NCBI GenBank assembly: GCA_964017045.1
Contig: OZ024794.1
Location: forward strand, 49,729,013 to 49,793,012
Source of the DNA: Omphiscola glabra
Taxonomy: Eukaryota > Mollusca > Gastropoda > Lymnaeidae
Reading direction: 5' to 3'
Length of the DNA: 64,000 nucleotides
This document shows, in pieces, positions 1 through 12,381 of this stretch (within the stretch, counting starts at the first letter, position 1; every line of letters begins with the position of its first letter). Made by a program: the position numbers and the translations under genes. Below the pieces are notes generated by a model, which saw nothing but the letters and a program-made list of their open reading frames with translations, did no database searches and was not told the DNA's origin.

Positions 1-179
1 TTATTGTTTTAAAATGCTTTGTTTGAGCTCTAACTACCGGTTCCCGGGTATAACTTATAATTCCTACTGACTATGTGACTATTTAACTAAGGACGTTCAT
101 TATTTAGAATAAAGGCAGTCACAAATATAACAATGTGTTAAAAATGGCCTTTAATTTAAGCATATTGACATTGTCTTAT

Positions 180-300
180 ATAGGGGCCATCCATATAGTA
201 CGTCACACTCTGAAGGAAGGTCTAAGAAAGTGTGACCGTTTGTGACACGTGTGGGGGTGGTGTGGGTAAAAGAAGATCTTATGTGATGTCATAATTTTTT
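180..300. mobile_element. MITE fragment of the GGCCATCC/ACGTCAC family
   Basis: It begins with GGGGCCATCCATATAGTACG and carries the ACGTCAC motif. The same end, with a following GACGTCAC box and C-rich stretch, occurs near 15766, 16469, 18080 (inverted) and 50845 (inverted). No coding capacity is seen. It is probably the terminal part of a non-autonomous DNA element; the other end was not located here. Confidence 0.4.
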
Positions 301-599
301 TTAAAATTTCTTTCATACATATAAAACCTTAAATTGACAGTGATGTTGAACTTTCTGTTGTGATAAATGTATTCTGACAGAAGATGTCACTTCTATAAAT
401 TTAATAGTTTAATGGTGAAGTGTGTTTCTGATCAAATTTTAATTGTTTTTTTTTAATCTTAAACAATTTTTAGTTCGAAAGTGTGACCTGCTTTAGGGGG
501 GAAATGGGGTTGTGTGTATGTGTTTGCGTGACGCGTGCCTGCCTAGTGCGTGCCAATTCCAAAGGATCCTATATACTGTATCTAGATAAAATATGGACA

Positions 600-1035
600 T
601 CCCTCCATCCCTTTGGGCGCTACAGCCCAAGTAAGGCTTTGGTCTGCTTTTCTTTTCCATGCTTGGAATACCAGCTGCTGTAGATCTTTTTCCACATCAT
701 CCATTCATCTAAGCCTAGGTTTGCCTTTAAGCCGTTTTCCTCTGGGGTTGTGGTGGTGCACCTTCTTCACTCCTCTGTCATTTGGCATTGTTCAAGTGTT
801 CCGCCCAGCGTAGCCTGCCCTTTTTTTAGTTCTGCTACTAGCATGGGATCCCGTTGTAGTTTTTATACTTTCTTGCTGGTTCTTATTCTCCATCCATATT
901 TATCTCTTGTTGGTCCTTGTAATTTCCAGATGACGTTTCTCTCCCATATGGTTAAAAGGGTTTCCGTCATTTTGTTAGGTCAGTGTAGGACAAGAAGGAA
1001 TCAATTCGAGTTACGTCATTGCTTGAAAATGTAAC
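600..1035 (-). mobile_element. non-LTR retrotransposon fragment, 3' end of ORF2
   Basis: Read on the minus strand, several frames give pieces typical of the C-terminal tail of endonuclease/reverse-transcriptase polyproteins: a YGWRIRT segment, then a LRWAEHL-type segment, then a GKPRLR-MDDVEKDLQQL segment. Frameshifts and stops break it. The same segment occurs in the same orientation at 26570-26960 and 44500-45140, so it is a repeat family. No reverse transcriptase core is left here. Confidence 0.6.
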
Positions 1036-2138
1036 TGTGGAAAATATACACCAACTAATTTCATAGTTTTGTCAAATTATTATTATTTTTTTAATTCAGA
1101 AGAGCCATCACTAGACTTTTGGGGCACTTTGAAACCTTTCAGTTTCGTTCACCATTAAATCACAGCTGATAGTTTCAATTAAATATTCACATCGCAACTT
1201 TGGACCCATTAAATATCTGCACCCGCAGAGGTTGTAGAGCCCCTGCTGCGGCTCAGTACTCCAAAAGTCATTTTTGTTCATTGCTAATTCGAGCAGCTTC
1301 CACAGCTTCTGCGGCGCATTTCAAGTATTTTTGTTATTTTTTTCACGTTCTTCTCCTTATGGATATTTTTGTTGGATTTAACCAGAAACTTTGCGATTGT
1401 TGAACAATATATTTTTGTTTAAAAACTTTTTAGTAGGCTACATTTTAATGTAAGCTAAAATGATTTCATTTGATTTATTACACATTCTTTTCCAATATCT
1501 TCTTAAAAATCCAATAAAGATGCCAAAAAATAACATGACACGTTAATTAAAAACAACAATTAGATTCTAAGGTATACTATTTTATTGTTTTTCCATCTTT
1601 CTTATTGGTAGCACAGATGAAGAACAATGGTAGGAATAACATAAAAATAGTGTTATTGGTATTACTTGAGACCAAAAAAATCGCAATAAATTACTATTTA
1701 TTTCCATCTCCAAATTCCTATTTCTTTTTCCCTTAATGTCAATATTTTATTTCATGAATTTAAGGTGCAATTGAAATAGTTTATCTTAAGACCATTTTAT
1801 ACTTAAATTAAATGTGATGAACTTACGGCTGTTTGTAGAACAAACGATTCAATGTCACTGATGTGTAATCAAAGTTCAAAGTTGGCCATATTATATATAA
1901 ATAAATAAGAATGAAATCTTGTTTAAAAAATGTATAGGGGTGATTGAGAAACGTTACTTTCTTAATGAAGAAGTAAAGTAAACACATCACGGGTTTTTAA
2001 CACTATAAAAACAGGTTCCATGAAACATAGTGCAATTCAATGTTAGAGTCACCGGATAAAAACATGATTTGCCTTTAAAATGATTGCAATATTAAATCAG
2101 GCCTATCACAAGATAATTTTTTTTGCAACATCAACAAG
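1036..2138. other. AT-rich intergenic stretch
   Basis: No exon with splice sites, no tandem repeat and no recognisable element was found. Open frames here are short and lack family resemblance. Confidence 0.4.
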
Positions 2139-2144
2139 TTTATT
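2139..2144 (-). promoter_or_regulatory. candidate polyadenylation signal
   Basis: AATAAA on the minus strand lies about 16 bases past the stop codon of the DUSP/BTB gene. If used, the 3' UTR would be very short. Position alone supports the call; there is no transcript evidence. Confidence 0.35.
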
Positions 2145-2159
2145 TAAATTTAGTCGGCT

Positions 2160-4985
2160 TCAACCTTCAGCATCTCTTTTACTTAAAAGCTCTCTTAGAA
2201 AACAAGCAAACTCTTCCAGCTGATAAAACTCGGCCTCTGTTAGAAGTTCTCGCCACATCGTTTCACTCATGGGTAGCGTCCCCTCTTTGACACACCCGTC
2301 GCGCAGGTAGTTCAGGACATATCGGAAGTGGGTTCCATCTCTGTCGATGAAATAGCTACCGTCTGCCTCGGTTTTGAGTTCGTGGCGCCCACTGGGGTAT
2401 AAAAGAGTATAATGATAATACATTCAAAGGCACAGGCCTACTCCAGAGAAAGTATTAACAACGTCTGCAAAAAGTAGGTCTATAGGCCTATTTCTGGCAA
2501 TGTAACAAGAAGAAATTAAAATGTCAATTATACTATGATCTATGAATCCAACACAGTTCAAAGGGTACATAGAGTGTATAAAGTAGCCGTTGGCAATAAA
2601 ATTCCAACCCCTTCACCCCCTCCCCCTTTTTTCTTTTTGGAAATATAACTATGGACTACAGTCGTGTTGGGCATAACACTCAATTCAGATGACGTCAAAA
2701 AAGTACGTTGATTTGTTTACCTAAACATGGCGGCCAACATGGAATTCGGATCTTTGGTCAGCGTGAGTAAGGAAGTGGTGAACAAGTTTCCTCCAATATC
2801 CAGTTTGATGCGACTTTCTTGGATTTTACTCAGTTCTGACATTCTCTGAAGATATTTTCAAAATAAACTCAATAGAAACGAATCAGCAAGCTGAGGCATG
2901 CCACAATAAATTGTTGAAGCGTTATGCGTTGATTTGTACCCCTTTATCCCCCATTTGATATTGATTAAATTAATATTTGATTTAATATTTGCTGACATTT
3001 ATATCATTTAAAGTTATTTTGGGGGGGAAATCAATAAAAAATTTATGTTTGTTTAGATTAAATCCTGAAACTTAATTAAATAATTACACACTTTTAATTC
3101 CATTTGAAATCTTTCTTTCTCTGTTTGCAGCTCCTCCCTCTGAACTCTCAACTCCTCTTCTTTCTCGTGTATAACTTTTGCTGTCTCCTCCTGTTTTTCC
3201 GTGAATTCTCTGTCAAGTTCTATCCTTCTAATTTCATATTCCTGTATGTGTGAGCAAGATAAACAGCGGATGATAACAAGTTTAAATGTTCCCCCCTTTT
3301 TAATAGCAAATTCATTATGATTTTTTTTAATGAGACAGATCGAAAGCAATTTTTTACCTTGATTTTCTTTTCGCAATTAACCATTTCTTCACTTAGCCTA
3401 AATTCTTTCAACTCGAGTCGGGTGCCTAGGCGCTCTGTGACAGATTCGCGAGCACACACCTGACGCTCTCGCTCCCTAAGTTGACACTCACGATCTTCAA
3501 TGTAATCTTTGGCTCTCTGGAACATGAGTTAATGGGTGTACAGATTGAGCAATAATTCATTTTAGTTAGCACCACGTTAACACGAATATAACCTGCCACT
3601 CATAATAGTAGATTTGCTAGGTGCAGACGTTGATCACCTCTACTTACCCACCCACGGTAATAAACTGAGTAGTTATTAACTATTTAGGAATTGCATTAGT
3701 CTAATAGTAATAACTGGACATACAAATTGAAACCCCCCAAAAAATTATTATTATAATTTTTAATTACAGTTTAATTTGAAACACACACAAGATATGAAGA
3801 AGAAATAAATTAAATAATACGATTTGAGTTATAAAAATGATGGGGAAATAAAGAGTGAACACGTGAACTGCAAATCACACTCACCTGTACAAACACATTA
3901 AAGTTACCATGTAACTTCTCGAGAAATGTTTTCCCAATGTGATCTATTTGTTCATGAATGTCCAGTTCCCAGGGTGTCGCGGCGTCATCAAACATGCTGT
4001 GCTCTACGAGATGACCTCGGGCTCGCTCGTCTTCGGGCGCTTCAATCTGTTCAGGCGCGCCCGCCCACTTGCCGTCGGCGTCTGTCGTCTCCAGTGCAAT
4101 GACCGGCCTCGAGAAATCAGAATCCATGTCCAGCACAACACCGATGGCCTTTTCTCTGCAAAGCACAAGTCTCCACTCAGCATCCGCCTCAGGTTTGGCC
4201 CACATGCGCGACTCCTGGTTTGCCGGAATCGAATACAGCTGGCGCGCTCTGAATTCCACGTGACCGACTTTCTCCATCTTGCTGAAACGAACTATGTGAA
4301 AATCCTCCGGCGGCGAGGTGCTCAGCATCACTTTAAAGGAGTTTATGTTGTGCTCGATCTCCGGCCCTCGTGCATATTTGTACACCACGAGTTTCATCGC
4401 TTTGTGGCCATCCGCAATCCCGTACCACTGCACCAGCATGCGCCAGGCGTCTTCGTGTACAACGTCCACTGTGTGTGCATAGTCTCTTCTTGTCACGATT
4501 GGCCCGGGCGGAGACGACGCTCGCTGGCCGTAGTACTTCCTCGAGCTGTTGATGCCGACGTACTTCTTCAGCTGCTCCAGCCACTCGGCGACGATGACGT
4601 ACCAAAAATCGCCCTCCTCCAGCTGACGGTCAAAAAGGTGCTCCAAGACCGACTTCTGGACCTGGGCGTCCGGCGAAAATGACACGCCCGTTGAATGTCC
4701 GGCGGTCGCTGCTGGCGTTGACGAAGGGGACGAAGCCCTGACTCCGGCAACCGCTGCCACCGGCACTGCAGACGTGCCACAAGAGGACGGTGAGGACATC
4801 CCGAAACGGCGATCGCTGTGTAGTTGGCGGTGGAAAGACGTCACTGACGAGGGTAGCATAGGTTTATCTAGGAGTAAACACATTGTACGTTGGTTAGTTT
4901 CCAAGCCGTGTGCAAAAATCAAGGGAGCGCTTCGCCAAGTGCGTAGAAAAACTACCTGTTCTAATGGAGGGGAGGGCTGTTTCAT
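2160..4985 (-). CDS. DUSP-UBL / coiled-coil / KCTD-type BTB protein
   Basis: Five exons on the minus strand: 4985-3885, 3516-3358, 3241-3092, 2845-2721 and 2391-2160, all GT-AG, phases 0, 0, 0, 2, totalling 588 codons plus stop. Residues about 113-205 look like the DUSP domain of USP4/11/15 (EEGDFWYV, LKKYVG, PGPI), and 210-310 like the ubiquitin-like domain that follows it (RLW-like SRMW, ending DGKWAG). Residues 368-470 are charged coiled coil. Residues 471-588 form a KCTD-type BTB: IKLDIGGNLFTTSL, DPNSMLAAMF, then SGRHELKTEADGSYFIDRDG across the last intron. No Cys or His box of the USP peptidase is present. KCTD BTB domains often recruit cullin-3, so a substrate-adaptor role is inference. 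The ATG at 4985 is the first in frame; later ATGs (residues 35, 43 and 63) would keep every domain. Confidence 0.82.
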
Positions 4986-6306
4986 CGGGTGCAAGAGGAA
5001 AACTGTCTGGCAATCCTACAAGTGACCTACTGACTTTTGACCTTCCTTTCTGTTCCGTCTAAGAATAGACTAGATGAGGAATTCACGTGCTTTTGTTTAC
5101 AAACATTACCTTTTCAAAGCACATGAGATTCTCGGACAATTAACGTTAACTTTAAACAGTTAACTTTAAACAGGTAACTTTAAATGAAGCCACGCAATAG
5201 AATGCCACTGTTTTCTACTTTACACGTGTACTCTAATCTATAGTCATGAAATATTTTACTTTATTTGTTAGATTTCAGTAAAATACTTAAAAACCGGAGC
5301 GTACATACTTTTTATGCTTGAACTATATTAAATAATATTTTAAAAAACGCCTAAATGGTTTTAAAGATGACTATTGAGTAAACAACACTTTCAATTAAGA
5401 AATTATCTAATCAAAGCAATGTAAATTATGGCAACGCCTAATAATAAAAAAAATTGGGGGTGACGCCTACCTGGTGTTTTGTTTTCACTTGATCGTCGGA
5501 GTATGCTTCTCCGTTAACACAAAAGGGGAATATAGGTTTAAATGTTGAGGAAGCCCCCTAAATGAAAAGTTTATATACTCAGACCGCACGTGACGACTGG
5601 CCCCCAGACCGAGGCTCCTTGACAACCAGCCAATAATGACGTCAAGCTCTTTTCGAACATCGCAGATCACCTGGAAAGTTGACTTTTTCTTTGTTTTGCC
5701 TGCCAAGTATCAGAAGTGTCTGGCATGTCAATGACCCTCCACGAAATGGCCGACACTAAGTACTGACCAGCAGTGTAAAGTTTAAGTTAAGTGTGACGTG
5801 AACAGTTAACAATTAGCCGGAGACAATATTAAAGGAGTTTATTATAAATCTTAAACTTCAGACATTGTTTATTTTTAGACACCTGTTAATTTGTAGCTAG
5901 GTTTAAATTCAGAGGTTTCTGATACGAGGAAAAATAGGTCGCTATTTATAACTGTACCAAATTTAAGCGCCCATTCTGCCTCACATTGGATGGAAGCAAA
6001 CGTTGTGCCCTGGTGCTGGCAGTCAGATAATAACGTGGTTGAGTATCATTTTAAATTTCGATCCCAGTCCCACCTCTATCTCCCCCAAAATTGGCGTAAT
6101 TAGCTTATTAGTTTTAATATGCGTTTTAAATGCTATAAAACAATACCGGCAACAACAAAAAAAAAATAATTTCTTAGTGATTTGGGTTTATGCCTGTTTA
6201 TGTCTGATCCTAATGTTACTTGGGCGCTGATGCCGAAATATGCATCAAATTTTCCTTAACCGCTCTAGTTTTAAAGATATGGTTGACTTCATAAAATTTA
6301 ATTCAG
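4986..6306. other. intergenic, upstream of the minus-strand gene
   Basis: This holds the probable promoter and 5' UTR of the DUSP/BTB gene. A minus-strand open frame near 5485-5706 has no ATG start, no splice partner and no family resemblance, so it is not called. No repeats stand out. Confidence 0.35.
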
Positions 6307-6404
6307 TTATAAGATCTTTTGTGCAGAATCTTATAAGATCTTTTGTGCAGCATCTTATAAGATCTTTTGTGCAGAATCTTATAAGATCTTTTGTGCAGAA
6401 TCTG
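6307..6404. repeat. 24-bp tandem repeat, four units
   Basis: Units begin at 6307, 6331, 6355 and 6379 with TTATAAGATCTTTTGTGCAG, nearly identical. The period is a multiple of three, so the plus strand reads an eight-residue repeat (RSFVQNLI) in an open frame starting near 6240. No gene evidence supports translation. Confidence 0.9.
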
Positions 6405-6410
6405 GATGCA

Positions 6411-6538
6411 GTGGCGTTGGAAGGGGTGTGGAGAGGGCGTCATTTTCAGCCAACTGCAGAGATTTTTTACTGGGGGGGGGACGCAAAAATAGTGCCGCCT
6501 GGCCCGCCCCGGGTGGCACTAATCCTAGTTACGCCACT
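6411..6538. mobile_element. short CAGTGGCGT-ended MITE
   Basis: It starts GCAGTGGCGTTGG and ends TTACGCCACT, which are inverted copies. The interior has a G run and a GGCCCGCCCCGGG segment. The same ends occur at 16780-17311 and, as half elements, near 10730-10875 and 33715-33780. It resembles non-autonomous elements with CAG ends. Confidence 0.5.
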
Positions 6539-6545
6539 TTATTGG

Positions 6546-9339
6546 ATGTCATAAAAATATATTTTATTTAAATGGTAATGTATGTATTTAAATTACCAGA
6601 ATTGTGTGATATGTATGTGTCTATAAGGACTTACATTCTACAATATACGCTGGCTTACATTACTGTTTTAAGGTCCAATGACACAATCTACTTAGTTCTG
6701 TTTTAGTAATTAATTATATGCAAAATATTCAGACGGTAAATCGTGTTTTCTTAGATTACATAAACATTTACTTCCAGAGCTCCTCAGGCTAAGGCGTTTA
6801 AAACATTTGCGCGTAGATTTTATTTTCAAGTATGAAACCTATTTCTTATAGGTTGGAAAACAGTTTATATGTAGGTTTTAATTTTGTCTATGTAGGTTTT
6901 AATTTTGTCATTGTAAATTTGGAGATTTTGATAAGCCAATGCCTCCTCAAATTGTATGCGAAACGTATCTAGTAACATGGAAGGAGAAAAACACTCTTTA
7001 TATGGTGTTATTTTATTATTTTTTATATCATAAGATTGTGAAGTGATATATCTGAGACAAGTGGTCTTATTCAGATCTTCCTTAAGTCATGTGGCATATT
7101 CCGCACACAGATATTGTAACTGTTACTCCTTTATGTTAACTACACCAGCTCTCGGAGGACGTGTCTTTATACAGCACAAGCTAAAGATATCGGTGACATT
7201 GATAAAGATTTTCAAACAAATTCACAGAATTCGCGTTGTGACCAAAAAGAATTGAGCGATCTGATCAGATCAGAGATTTAAATCTTTACAATTACTCTTC
7301 TGAATTGCATGTTTCCAGACTTAAGGAAGAGAGTGGACTCCCGCATTGATCAAATTTATTTCGTGGAAGGAGAAGAAATATTTTCTGCTATTCTTTCCGA
7401 GGACAGGGATTGGCATTGGTCTTTCGGAGTAAAACCGAATTTCGTGGGGTCTTTTTATCGACAGTTCAGCATGCATTTTAAATGGGTGGTTTTTTAAAAA
7501 GTAATTGTAAAAAATACGATTCTATTCCAATCCTTATATCAATCAACCAGGATGAAATAAGAATACAAGGCCATATTTAAGGCTTTGAAAAAAAAATGTA
7601 CCCGAAACATTGATGGATGATTTGTGTGTGTATAGACTTGAAGATGGTTAATTTTTCCTCAGTGTACTAAGGGGCTACACAAAGTATCCTTGCTTCTAGG
7701 TTCTTATGTCTTTGGGAATAGTGGAGTGTTAATTAAAGATTGCGCTTCGAATGAATACATGGTGGTTGGAGGGAAAAATTGTGATCACTGCAGAACCCGA
7801 GATGGAATTCTGCTACTGCAAATATGTATCTATAAAAATCCTGCCCGATGAAACAGTTTGTAAATGCTTGAAATAAATATGGTTCCTGCATTCAATACTC
7901 AAGCTAATCTGGACTTTTCATTGAGAAACCTAAGACTGAACAGACGATGGTCCACAGATCAGAAAACATTTCATATTAGCATCAATAAGTAAACTTGAAC
8001 ATGTGAACAGCCTCCGTTTGTTCTTGTGAAAAACTTGATTGCAGTCACTTAGACTGCTGTGTAGAGAACCTTAAGTGAAGAGCTGTGTAAAAGATCTCAC
8101 CATATATGCCTGCATCGTCAGCCATATATCAAAGATGATGAAATAATATGATTGAGATTTTTGTTGGAATGCGAGATTGTCCAGACAGATCCTAATCTCG
8201 GCGGTCTCACTAAGGGAGATTCGTATATGTTGAATAACTGGTAAATTTGCATTGTAAATCTGTGCGCTTAGTATACTTTCATGTATAACAGCTTATGTAA
8301 CACATTACAATTTTTCTTTAAAAACATGCCACATGCTTAATAAAGGGCATATGTTCATTATCTAAAGAAACTGTAAAAACTGCAGACACTTTGGAATCAG
8401 TGGGCCAAAAATACTTACAAACAAGTGTAACATTTGACGTAATACATTTTCTGTGTTGGCCAGTGTTAAATTTACCAACATTGAAAACACTCTACTGAAA
8501 AGAATCTTTTTGGATTTAAAATACGACATTAGATAAGTACAAACAATAATAACGGTACACAATTATTATTTGGATATTGCATAGAACACTAAAAACAAAT
8601 ATGTTTGAATGACTTTATTGAAAGCACGTAGATACTCTAATTAGAAAAATTCCAACTTCAAGCTTGAATTTTCTTAACAGTTTTTGAATTTTGTAAAAAA
8701 ATATTAATAATTGGCATCATATCTATTATACTATTCGTCAAGATTTTTTTTCTAGCTTTTGTGGCTGATGACATCTGCATATTCTTGTAGAAAGGCAACA
8801 TCATTATCAATCGGCATTTTAGCCAAAGATATGAGGCTGAGTTTTTGTTTATTTTTCAGTTTTTTGTATGTAGAACAAGCTCCTACTGTCTTCAGTCTGG
8901 CAGCTTAAGCCCGGGCCATCGTTTGTTGACGTACTACATAGTTCTTCCAACCTATTGTTCCAGAATAGTTGGAGTTTTCAGTCTCTACACGCTCACGGTA
9001 TGGGTTTACTGATCACACATTATACGGCTCCCACAAGGTTTTTTGTATGCAAAATCGATATTCTCGGAGTTTTCGAGGATCTCAGCTGATCCCAGGAGCA
9101 TGTTTTCTATTCCTTCACGGAATATGTTCCATCTGGCTTTTCCAAAAAGCAATTTCTCTTAGCGAACCTCGCCACATATAACCCTTGGTTAAATGTTATA
9201 AGAATTGGTATATGACAATGGTAGGCAAACTCATTAGTCAAAAGAGCCAAAATCAGCAGCAGGACGATTAAAAAAAAATTGAGATCTAAATTTCTTTTCA
9301 AGATCCTGTCAACAACCATGTTTTTCGGAGTCTAAACCG
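6546..9339. other. AT-rich intergenic stretch without a clear gene
   Basis: An open frame at 7309-7497 is preceded by a weak acceptor (TTTCCAG), but no partner exon or family match was found. It is noted as a possible orphan exon only. The rest shows no repeats or coding signal I can support. Confidence 0.3.
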
Positions 9340-10190
9340 ATTTGTGGCCGACTGGCCGAGCAGCACTCAGGTCACTAAAGCGCCGCATGCGGCTCGCGAG
9401 CCGCGATCTTCCGACCACTGGTCTATGGTCGCTGCCAATTACAGGAAGCACTTCCAGACTCACCTTTGCTTCTAGTTCTGCTGACAATATGGTGAGGTCT
9501 GGGTGGGAAAAGACGCTCTTGTCTGTCTGGAGCAGAGATGCAATGGGGCAGTGTCTTTGTTCTGCAGCCTGCTAAAATTGGTCGAGAGTTCGACCTCTTC
9601 CAGATATCGCCCGGAGACGTTCCTTTCATGATTATACCATATCCAAAACATGGGCATTAAAATCGACAACTGCAAAAGTATTTTTAAAGTTGGTTGTCTC
9701 ATAATTGGGCAGACATATCGTGTTCCTAGCTGTGTTGTTGGCCTATATATTAATCGTGGTGAAGAACTTACTGCTAATCTAATTGTCAGAGTATTGTACT
9801 CACCAATATTTTTACCCTACAAGCTCCACTATGGGGGTGGGGTGGTTCCTATAGGTGTTACCAACCCTCGGAACTTTACGCAAGCGCAGCGGTAAACTGA
9901 AAAGCCCGATATGTGCAATGGTCGCTGTTTCAGTTGGGTCTCTTGTAGCAATGCACCGTCTACCACCCGATCGTGGAGTAACTTAGTTATATTAATGGCC
10001 TTAACTTCCACGCCACAACAGTTGACATGTACTATATTAAGGTGTGTGTGTGTGTTTTTTTTTTGGGGGGGGGTGTGGTTTGGTGGGAGGTGAACCGCGC
10101 CACCTTTGCCTAGTGCCCCAGCAGCACTAGCGCCTACCATCGGTCTGTGCCCCGACACAGGCCTTTGGGGATGGAGGGGGGTTTCGATAG
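9340..10190 (-). mobile_element. non-LTR retrotransposon, endonuclease domain remnant
   Basis: Minus-strand frames give an APE-type endonuclease in order. From about 10090 down: LNIVHVNCCG, LLHDRVVDGALLQETQL, HISGFSVYRC. A DFNAHV-like segment follows near 9660, then DLTILSAELEAKVSLEVLP and GSDHRPVV near 9490-9410. Frameshifts separate these pieces, and a GT/G-run near 10040-10075 interrupts the start. The QET and SDHRP boxes are hallmarks of LINE endonucleases. No reverse transcriptase is attached. Confidence 0.72.
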
Positions 10191-12381
10191 CCCCTCGCTT
10201 AGATTTATGTCAGGTGCACTAGCCATTTTAAGAACCAATTACTTTTTATTTCGATTACCCACTCCCGTTGGGAGATGTTGGAGCAACTCTCACATTCGTC
10301 TTGGGAGTCAAACGTATGTGTGATACCCTGTTAACGTTACTGGGCGCTCAAGTGTGCTAAGCCAATGGTCTGTCTGCAGCCCCGTAGTGCCCAGGACTCT
10401 TGATACTTGGTGGAAAGCATTCCATTACTTTTTTTGTATCAATAAGCGTCACTAGTGTTTTCCGAAAGTTAAAATATTTTATTACAAATTTGTTTTGGGA
10501 TGTTAAATTGTTTCATTTAAATAGGCGAGGTGTTATACCCGTATTAACTTTGGTTGTAAAAAAGGAATAGACCTATCACAGAAGATTCGATCAGCAGCAT
10601 AATATTCTTCATTTGTGTAAATTTTATTTCTTCGTAAATTTAGTATTTAATATGTTTTTTGTTTGGGATCAAAATGATGCCACTAGAATTTGACACTCCG
10701 GTATTTGCCTGCTTTGCCTGTATTTAAGGCTGGCCCTGGGCGTAGGAAGGGTTTGTGCCATCCGATGCGGGTCAATATTATGGCCGCCCCCTCGCAAGAG
10801 AAAAATCTACAGTTGGTCGAAAAGTGCCACCCGGGGTGGACCACCCTCCCCGCCCCTCACACTTTCTACGCCATTGTGAGTGAGCACACATGATGCATTC
10901 GTGGTTTCCTTAATATGAGGACCACTACTTTTACTGTACTTCCTTTCTTCTATGTGATGAGTACATTTTAAAAAAAAAGTTTGAACTAATATTATTATTT
11001 TATTATCCAATGGATTTGTTTTATTGTTTTACCAAACCTTTGTGAGCACTCGGAATTTATTTTTCTTTGATTTTGATTCCAATAATTTTTTGTCGTATGG
11101 TGTCGACTATTCTACATATTAATTTTTCAAAAATGTTCTCATCTAAAAAAATATTTGTTGGTCAAACTATTTTTAATTGTTATATTTTGACTTACAGCGT
11201 TATAATTATTTTAACATTTTTGTTGTTGTCTTCCAATATGCTGAAAGTAAGTTTATTAAATGTTAGATGGCAGCTCATATGTACCCAAATATGAAGACAC
11301 TAAACAGCACGTAAACAATAAAAAAGAAGATACAGACAACTTAAGTTCATTGTGTACAGTTCCGGGTTCTCAATGAAAGATCCCAGTACATTGTATAGTG
11401 TATTTTTAGACTCGCTCAAAATATGTAATGTATGCCAGTGAAGAAAAAAAATCATACTTCATTGATGCTCACGCGAGCACTCTCGACTGGCACACTCCAG
11501 TCTCTAAGATGAGGAGTGGCATGGTGCCTCAGCGTGCCAGGTCTGCAAGCCCCAAGTGGCCAGGGGTCGTGCGTTGGGTTTTACTTCACCTGTGTTACTG
11601 TGCAAGGTTCAAAACTGACTTTTTTTCAGGGTAAAAGTGTGCTCGCGGTAGCACACGGCATTTTTCTTTGATTACTGGAAGGAATTCTCGCTAAGTCGAA
11701 AACACTGCAAATATAACTCTAAGTGCAATTACATGCTAAGATAAAGATGAAAGGCTGTTGTGATTATCTCTAGGAAAAGCTACACCATCCAGGATTGCCA
11801 TGAAGATTTGCTCTCAAATGAGTTTGATAAGAAAAATTGTGTATTTATAAACCGTTATTGCAGTAAAAGAAGTCGAAGGTAAACTGACATTTGTTTGGAA
11901 TTTTCAGATTCTGCATAAAATATTATTTTCTAAATTAGGCTACTCGTGTATTTTGTGTAAAACAATTTGAAAAGTCAGTAGTTTTGTCATGCTGTAGCAG
12001 AAAGATTTCATGTTTGATTTTAATTATCGATAAATTAGATGTTTAACTGAAGGAGGCGGGGTTATCTTGCCTTTAATAGTGTCCTTTTCAAGCCTTTCCA
12101 AATTTACTGAGTCCATAATAATAAGTATTTGGTAGGTAAGCTATGCTAAATAAGAGTAGACCTATCCAAATTAAGGTAAAAAAGCTCTGATCTGAAAGTC
12201 TAAAAGTAAAGTTGTTGCATTTTATTTCCAGTAAAATTAGTAAGTCGTTATTTCATGTCAAAAAGTCTTGCCAAGTTCAAAACGTTTAATTTAATGTTGC
12301 TATTTGTTGTTAATAAAAGGTTATATTTCATATAATAACATTTAGTGTCATAGATTTACATTATTTCACATCATTATTTAG
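10191..12381. other. intergenic stretch, one MITE-like fragment
   Basis: Around 10730-10875 a segment runs from GGGCGTAGGAAGG to CTACGCCATTG and includes a G/C-rich piece, resembling the CAGTGGCGTAG-ended MITEs elsewhere in the window. A GC-richer island at 11465-11580 has no recognised identity. Upstream exons of the sarcoglycan gene were looked for here and not found. Confidence 0.35.

Noticed and set aside
3939..4682. 247-codon plus-strand frame
   Set aside because: It is antisense to the DUSP-UBL exon, whose frame has family matches and splice sites; GC-rich coding sequence leaves the shadow open.
5485..5706. Minus-strand frame upstream of the DUSP/BTB gene
   Set aside because: No ATG start and no recognisable homology; Lys-rich start only.
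7309..7497. Plus-strand frame possibly belonging to an upstream sarcoglycan exon
   Set aside because: The sequence does not match the sarcoglycan extracellular domain, and no donor or neighbouring exon was found.
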